Shown piece by piece: positions 1 to 3,354 of a DNA stretch of 5,966 bases. Numbering within the stretch: position 1 is the first letter of the stretch; each line of letters starts with the position of its first letter. The notes under the pieces were generated by a model. That model had not been told where the DNA came from, ran no database searches, and saw nothing but the letters and a program-made list of their open reading frames with translations. Origin of the DNA: Alphaproteobacteria bacterium (GTDB lineage Bacteria > Pseudomonadota > Alphaproteobacteria > Rickettsiales > UBA1997); assembly GCA_016869695.1 (NCBI GenBank), contig VGDN01000073.1, forward strand, positions 1 to 5,966, given 5' to 3'. The position numbers and the translations under genes were made by a program.

Positions 1-997
1 TGAGGACAACAAAAATCTCTTCGATTTTTTCTTGGAAGAAGAGATTCGCCCCGGTGCGCTAATGCCTTTTGAGGAGGACGTGCATGGCTCTTACATCCTT
101 AATTCAAAAGATCTCTGCCTACTGCCGAAGCTCGACGAATATATCAAGCTCGGGCTCGATTCCTTCAAAGTTGAAGGTCGCAACAAAACTGAATTTTACG
201 CCGGAAGCGTTGCCCGCGTTTATCGTGCGGCGATTGATGATTATATGAAAAATCCAACCACTTGGAAAGCAGATGATTATATGGATGAGATCAATGCCGT
301 TGCCAATCGGGGCTACACGCTGGCCTTCCATGATGGCCGCCTGACTGATCTCGCGCATGATTACGAATCCACCGGTTCGACTTCTTTTTACGAATATGCT
401 GCACGTGTCGTTGCTTGGGACTCCGATGATATGATTTGCGAGGGCAAGAACCGCCTAGATTCAGGAGATGTGTTGGAGTTTTTATCGCCGTATCAGCGTG
501 AACCGATTTTGCTGAGGATTTATGAGTTTAAAAAAGTGAGGGCGGGGTCTGACCCCTTAGCAAGGGTTCAGACCTCTTTTGTTGATGTTGAGGTTACCGA
601 CAAGCTCCATGCTGGTCAGAAGCCATTATTCCGCATTCCTACCAGCGATTTTCATCTGATTGAAAAAGAGAAGTTAAAGCAGTTGCTGCCGCCTTATTCG
701 CTGGTGCGTAAGGAAAAAATGAACATCGAATCGGAGAAGCTTAAAGTAGAATCGCGCCAGTTGTCTCATGCTCTCGAGGCGGGTGAGATACGCGAAGAAA
801 AATACGAAACTAAACGCCAAAAATATTTTGCTGCGCTTGATGTTGTTGATGAAAAAATTTCTCCCCGCACTCCACGCATAGGCCGCGAAGGCTGCTGCGG
901 CAAGGGTTGTAACGGTTGTCTGATTTTTTGGCACGATGAAAAATATGCCAAGGCGCGAGAAATTCTTAAGACGAAAAAGATTGGAGAGATGTTATGA
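1..997 (+). CDS. trhP: U32 family protein, TrhP/YegQ-type tRNA 5-hydroxyuridine modification protein (5' end missing)
   Basis: The reading frame is open from base 2, so the N-terminus lies upstream and 331 residues are visible. Known members of this family (YegQ/TrhP; YrrO in Bacillus) make 5-hydroxyuridine at the tRNA wobble position using prephenate; older annotations call them collagenase-like proteases. Seen here: HGSYILNSKDLC at bases 83-118, followed by DSFKVEGRNK and a VARVYRAAIDDY helix, the core signature of U32 proteins. Next come NRGYTLAFHDG, then a beta-rich C-terminal domain with TDKLHAGQKPLFRIP. The end is GREGCCGKGCNGCLIFW (Cys codons at 893-898, 908-910 and 917-919) and KKIGEML. 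The four clustered cysteines could bind metal or an Fe-S cluster, which is inference. Two oddities: an in-frame palindrome at 544-576 adds roughly ten residues, and a Lys/Glu-rich helical stretch at about 707-860 precedes the Cys motif. The stop overlaps the cmk start. U32 membership is firm; the exact TrhP role is inferred. Confidence 0.88.
   Translation, partial: EDNKNLFDFFLEEEIRPGALMPFEEDVHGSYILNSKDLCLLPKLDEYIKLGLDSFKVEGRNKTEFYAGSVARVYRAAIDDYMKNPTTWKADDYMDEINAVANRGYTLAFHDGRLTDLAHDYESTGSTSFYEYAARVVAWDSDDMICEGKNRLDSGDVLEFLSPYQREPILLRIYEFKKVRAGSDPLARVQTSFVDVEVTDKLHAGQKPLFRIPTSDFHLIEKEKLKQLLPPYSLVRKEKMNIESEKLKVESRQLSHALEAGEIREEKYETKRQKYFAALDVVDEKISPRTPRIGREGCCGKGCNGCLIFWHDEKYAKAREILKTKKIGEML
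544..576. repeat. 33-base near-perfect palindrome embedded in frame in the U32 gene
   Basis: Arms 544-558 (GGGGTCTGACCCCTT) and 562-576 (AAGGGTTCAGACCTC) flank a 3-base centre. By hand, 13 of 15 positions are Watson-Crick pairs, one is a G-T wobble and one a C-T mismatch. Each arm also contains a smaller palindrome of the GGGGTC/GACCCC type. It is read through as AGSDPLARVQTSF with no stop. It falls between the strands LRIYEFKKV and FVDVEVTDK, where U32 relatives usually have a short turn. It looks like a mobile or REP-like palindrome inserted in a coding region, comparable in principle to Rickettsia palindromic elements. No second copy occurs in this window. Confidence 0.75.
983..988 (+). 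promoter_or_regulatory. Ribosome binding site for cmk
   Basis: GGAGAG lies 5 bases upstream of the ATG at 994, inside the last codons of the U32 gene. It supports that start and translational coupling through the ATGA overlap. Confidence 0.7.
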
Positions 998-1608
998 AAA
1001 ACCGCAGCCTACTCATCGCCATCGACGGCCCTTCCGCTTCGGGAAAGGGGACGTTAGCAAAAAAAATAGCAGCGCATTTTAACCTCCCTTATCTCAATAC
1101 TGGCGCACTTTATCGGCTTTTGGCTTTGCGTGTGATTGAGCAGAAAACAGATCCAGAAAATGTTGATGAGTTAGTAAAAAATATCTCCGCTGCCGACTTA
1201 GAAGATGAACGATTATTCAGTGAAGATGTTGGTCTAGTAGCGTCTATGATTGCTAAAAATCCAAAAATCCGGGCGGCGCTTTTTGCTTTTCAGCGTGAGT
1301 TTGCTCAGCAAAAAACCGGCGCAGTGCTTGATGGGCGCGATACCACGACGGTGATTGCTCCCAATGCTGACTTTAAGTTTTACGTAACTGCCGATGTTGA
1401 AATCCGTGCGCAGCGGCGATTTAAGCAACTCGCGAGCGTTCCTTACGCAGAGATTTTAGCACAGTTAAAAAAACGTGACGAAAATGATGTAAGCCGCCAA
1501 GATGCCCCACTCTTGATTGCAGACGATGCGCACATCATCGATAATGGTCATCTTTCGATTGAAGAAGGGTTTCAAAAAATTTTAAAAATCATCAAATCCA
1601 AAGGATAG
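994..1608 (+). CDS. cmk: Cytidylate kinase ((d)CMP kinase)
   Basis: Phosphorylates CMP and dCMP to the diphosphates with ATP in the cytoplasm, recycling nucleotides for RNA, DNA and lipid synthesis. The 204-residue protein has all family landmarks: P-loop GPSASGKGT at residues 12-20, the nucleotide-binding NTGALYR at 35-41, a CMP-site region around EDVGLVASMIAKNPKIRAAL (77-96), DGRD at 113-116, the lid RDENDVSR followed by APL at 161-173, and IDNGHLS at 182-188. It is a little shorter than the usual 220-230 residues. The start is set by the ATGA overlap, the GGAGAG site and the normal MxxxxxIAIDGPSASGKGT opening. One oddity: the usual RD(I/M)GTVV reads RDTTTVI, so a near-invariant Gly is Thr. 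An A8 run lies at 1059-1066 just after the P-loop. It is probably cotranscribed with the U32 gene and purH. Confidence 0.95.
   Translation: MKNRSLLIAIDGPSASGKGTLAKKIAAHFNLPYLNTGALYRLLALRVIEQKTDPENVDELVKNISAADLEDERLFSEDVGLVASMIAKNPKIRAALFAFQREFAQQKTGAVLDGRDTTTVIAPNADFKFYVTADVEIRAQRRFKQLASVPYAEILAQLKKRDENDVSRQDAPLLIADDAHIIDNGHLSIEEGFQKILKIIKSKG
1601..1605 (+). promoter_or_regulatory. Weak, distant ribosome binding site for purH
   Basis: AAGGA overlaps the end of cmk and ends 13 bases before the ATG at 1619, longer than the usual 5-9. No better site is visible. An in-frame TAA at 1613-1615 rules out an earlier start, so initiation may depend partly on ribosomes terminating on cmk. Confidence 0.4.
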
Positions 1609-1618
1609 TCGATAAATC

Positions 1619-3124
1619 ATGAAAAAAATTTCCCGCTGTCTGATCTCCGTTTCAGATAAGACTGATATTATTAAGCTCGCTAAATATCTGGCTTCGCAAG
1701 CTGTTGAGATCATCTCAACCGGAGGAACTTTTAAACTTTTGCAGGAAGAAAAAATTCCCGCGAAAGACATCTCCGATTTCACCGGATTTCCGGAAATGAT
1801 GGATGGTCGCGTCAAAACTCTACATCCAAAAGTTCACGGTGGATTACTGGCAGTGCTTGATAATCCTGATCATGTGAAGGCGGCACGAGATCATCAAATC
1901 GAGTCGATAGATCTGCTGGTGATCAATCTTTATCCCTTTGTTGAAACGGTTGCGCGCACTGCTGATGAGGAAGAAATCATCGAGAATATCGATATCGGTG
2001 GACCAGCGATGGTGCGCTCGGCGGCAAAAAATTTTGCTTACAAAACAGTAATCACCTCGACGGCGCAATATGATGATCTGATCGCTGAGCTGAAGAAAAA
2101 TTCTGGAGTGACATCCTTTGAGTTCAGGAAAAAGGCGGCAGCGCAGGCTTTTAGAAACATTGCCGATTATGACTTGGCGATCGCCAACTGGTTTAATAAA
2201 ACGGATTTAACACTGCGTGGCACCCTCAAACAAACTCTGCGTTACGGCGAAAATTCGCATCAGAAAGCGGCGATTTATTCAACGAGTGATTCTGGAATCG
2301 TGAATGCGCAGCAGCTACAGGGAAAAGAGCTGAGCTACAATAATCTCAACGACGCCGATGCCGCTTACAACTTAGTTCTGGAGTTTAACCAACCGGCCTG
2401 CGCGATCATCAAACATGCAAATCCTTGCGGTGTGGCGATTGGCTCTAATCTGCTTGAAGCTTACAAGCGCGCGCTTTCTGCCGATTCAAAATCTGCTTTC
2501 GGTGGGATTGTGGCCTTGAATGGTAAGCTTGATGAAACCTTAGCGCGCGAGCTTTCGCAGATATTTTTTGAAGTGATCATCGCTCGTGAGATCGACGAAA
2601 AAGCACGTGAGATTTTGGCAGCAAAAAAAAATCTCCGGGTGCTTTTGGCGGATTTTAAGAAACAGGCGGGAAGTCAGATAAAATCAGTGTCAGGAGGATT
2701 TTTGGTTCAGGATTTGGATCAGAAAAATATTGAAAAAAACGATCTGAAACTAGTGAGTAAAAAATCCGCCAATGAGCAAGAAATCGAGCAGCTAATCTTT
2801 GCGATGTCAGTGTGCAAACATGTGAAATCAAATGCGATTGTGGTGGTTAAGGATTTTCAAACAGCTGGCATTGGTGCTGGCCAGACTAGTCGAGTCGATG
2901 CTTGCGAGATCGCCTGCAAAAAATCTGGCGATAAATCCGTTGGCGCCTTCTTGGCCTCCGACGCCTTTTTTCCATTCGCCGACAACATGGAAATCACCGC
3001 CGCTTATGGTATTAAAGCCATTATTGCTCCAGGTGGTTCGGTCCGCGACGAAGAGGTGATTGCCAAGGCTGATGAGAATGGCATCGCACTTTACTTCATT
3101 CCGACGCGGCATTTTAGGCATTGA
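1619..3124 (+). CDS. purH: Bifunctional AICAR transformylase / IMP cyclohydrolase
   Basis: Catalyses the last two steps of de novo purine synthesis: 10-formyl-THF-dependent formylation of AICAR, then ring closure to IMP. The 501 residues are near the family's usual 510-530 and complete. The N-terminal cyclohydrolase domain shows SVSDKT (10-15), STGGT (33-37), TGFPEMMDGRVKTLHPKVHG (55-74), NLYPF (103-107) and IDIGGPAMVRSAAKN (124-138). The C-terminal transformylase domain shows LRYGENSHQ (207-215), LSYNNLNDADA (239-249), IKHANPCG (264-271, holding the catalytic Lys-His pair K265/H266), SAFGGI (292-297), KSNAIVVVK (403-411), GAGQTSRVDA (419-428) and ASDAFFPFADNME (446-458). It ends in the classic RHFRH. 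The ATG is the first possible start after an in-frame TAA and gives the usual N-terminus. An A9 run at 2623-2631 falls in a variable linker. All key motifs are intact, so the enzyme should work. Confidence 0.97.
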   Translation: MKKISRCLISVSDKTDIIKLAKYLASQAVEIISTGGTFKLLQEEKIPAKDISDFTGFPEMMDGRVKTLHPKVHGGLLAVLDNPDHVKAARDHQIESIDLLVINLYPFVETVARTADEEEIIENIDIGGPAMVRSAAKNFAYKTVITSTAQYDDLIAELKKNSGVTSFEFRKKAAAQAFRNIADYDLAIANWFNKTDLTLRGTLKQTLRYGENSHQKAAIYSTSDSGIVNAQQLQGKELSYNNLNDADAAYNLVLEFNQPACAIIKHANPCGVAIGSNLLEAYKRALSADSKSAFGGIVALNGKLDETLARELSQIFFEVIIAREIDEKAREILAAKKNLRVLLADFKKQAGSQIKSVSGGFLVQDLDQKNIEKNDLKLVSKKSANEQEIEQLIFAMSVCKHVKSNAIVVVKDFQTAGIGAGQTSRVDACEIACKKSGDKSVGAFLASDAFFPFADNMEITAAYGIKAIIAPGGSVRDEEVIAKADENGIALYFIPTRHFRH

Positions 3125-3264
3125 CACTCATCCCATCCTGACACACCTCCCCACCAAATAAACTTTCTTAAAATTTTCCCTTGCCCTGTTTGTTAGCTTT
3201 GGGTTTTTTCCCACCTGATTTTTGACTACCAACTATTAAATCACCACCAACCCTCCATGTCTCC
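3125..3264. other. Gap between purH and the adhesin gene, no gene seen
   Basis: The 140 bases are pyrimidine-rich and AT-rich. No reading frame worth calling, no RNA gene and no convincing rho-independent terminator is visible; the best is GGG followed by six T at 3201-3209, without a good stem. A TTGACT at 3222-3227 resembles a -35 box, but no -10 box lies at the right distance, so no promoter is called. The gap and the composition change just after it suggest that the adhesin is a separate transcription unit. Confidence 0.5.
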
Positions 3265-3269
3265 ATGTC
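3254..3269 (+). repeat. Tandem octamer TCCATGTC x2 over the adhesin start
   Basis: Two exact copies (3254-3261 and 3262-3269) each carry an ATG, at 3257 and 3265. They lie in different frames; only the second opens the adhesin frame. No Shine-Dalgarno sequence is seen upstream of either. Whatever the copy number, the last ATG stays in frame and earlier ones do not. Confidence 0.75.
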
Positions 3270-3354
3270 ACCCATCACCAGAAGATTCCACGCTTTTCTT
3301 GCTGTCGTCTCACTTCTTCTCTCTCAGTTCCTCTTCATCGGCTCAGCTTATGCG
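3265..3354 (+). other. Sec signal peptide of the adhesin
   Basis: There is a short basic region (MSPITRRFHA), a hydrophobic core (FLAVVSLLLSQFLFIG) and an SAYA|D signal-peptidase I site after residue 30. It is the ordinary short type, not the extended ESPR form of many large FHA proteins. Confidence 0.85.

Noticed and set aside
14..46. Nine-base inverted repeat AATCTCTTC/GAAGAGATT at the left edge
   Set aside because: It lies in coding sequence that translates to an expected U32 segment (FFLEEEIRPG), with a loop of 15 bases; likely chance from Phe and Glu codons.
2828..3127. 99-residue minus-strand frame over the end of purH
   Set aside because: It lies entirely opposite strongly conserved PurH sequence, shows no family features and has no ribosome site; it is a shadow frame.
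3181..3209. Possible rho-independent terminator after purH (GGG followed by six T)
   Set aside because: Only about three G-C pairs can form with the upstream CCC and the inner positions do not pair, so the stem is too weak to call.
3222..3239. TTGACT and TATTAA as a promoter for the adhesin gene
   Set aside because: The two boxes are only 6 bases apart instead of about 17, and no -10-like hexamer lies at the correct distance.
3257..3265. ATG at 3257 as the adhesin start
   Set aside because: It opens a different frame that lacks the signal peptide and TPS motifs; only the ATG at 3265 leads into the conserved protein.
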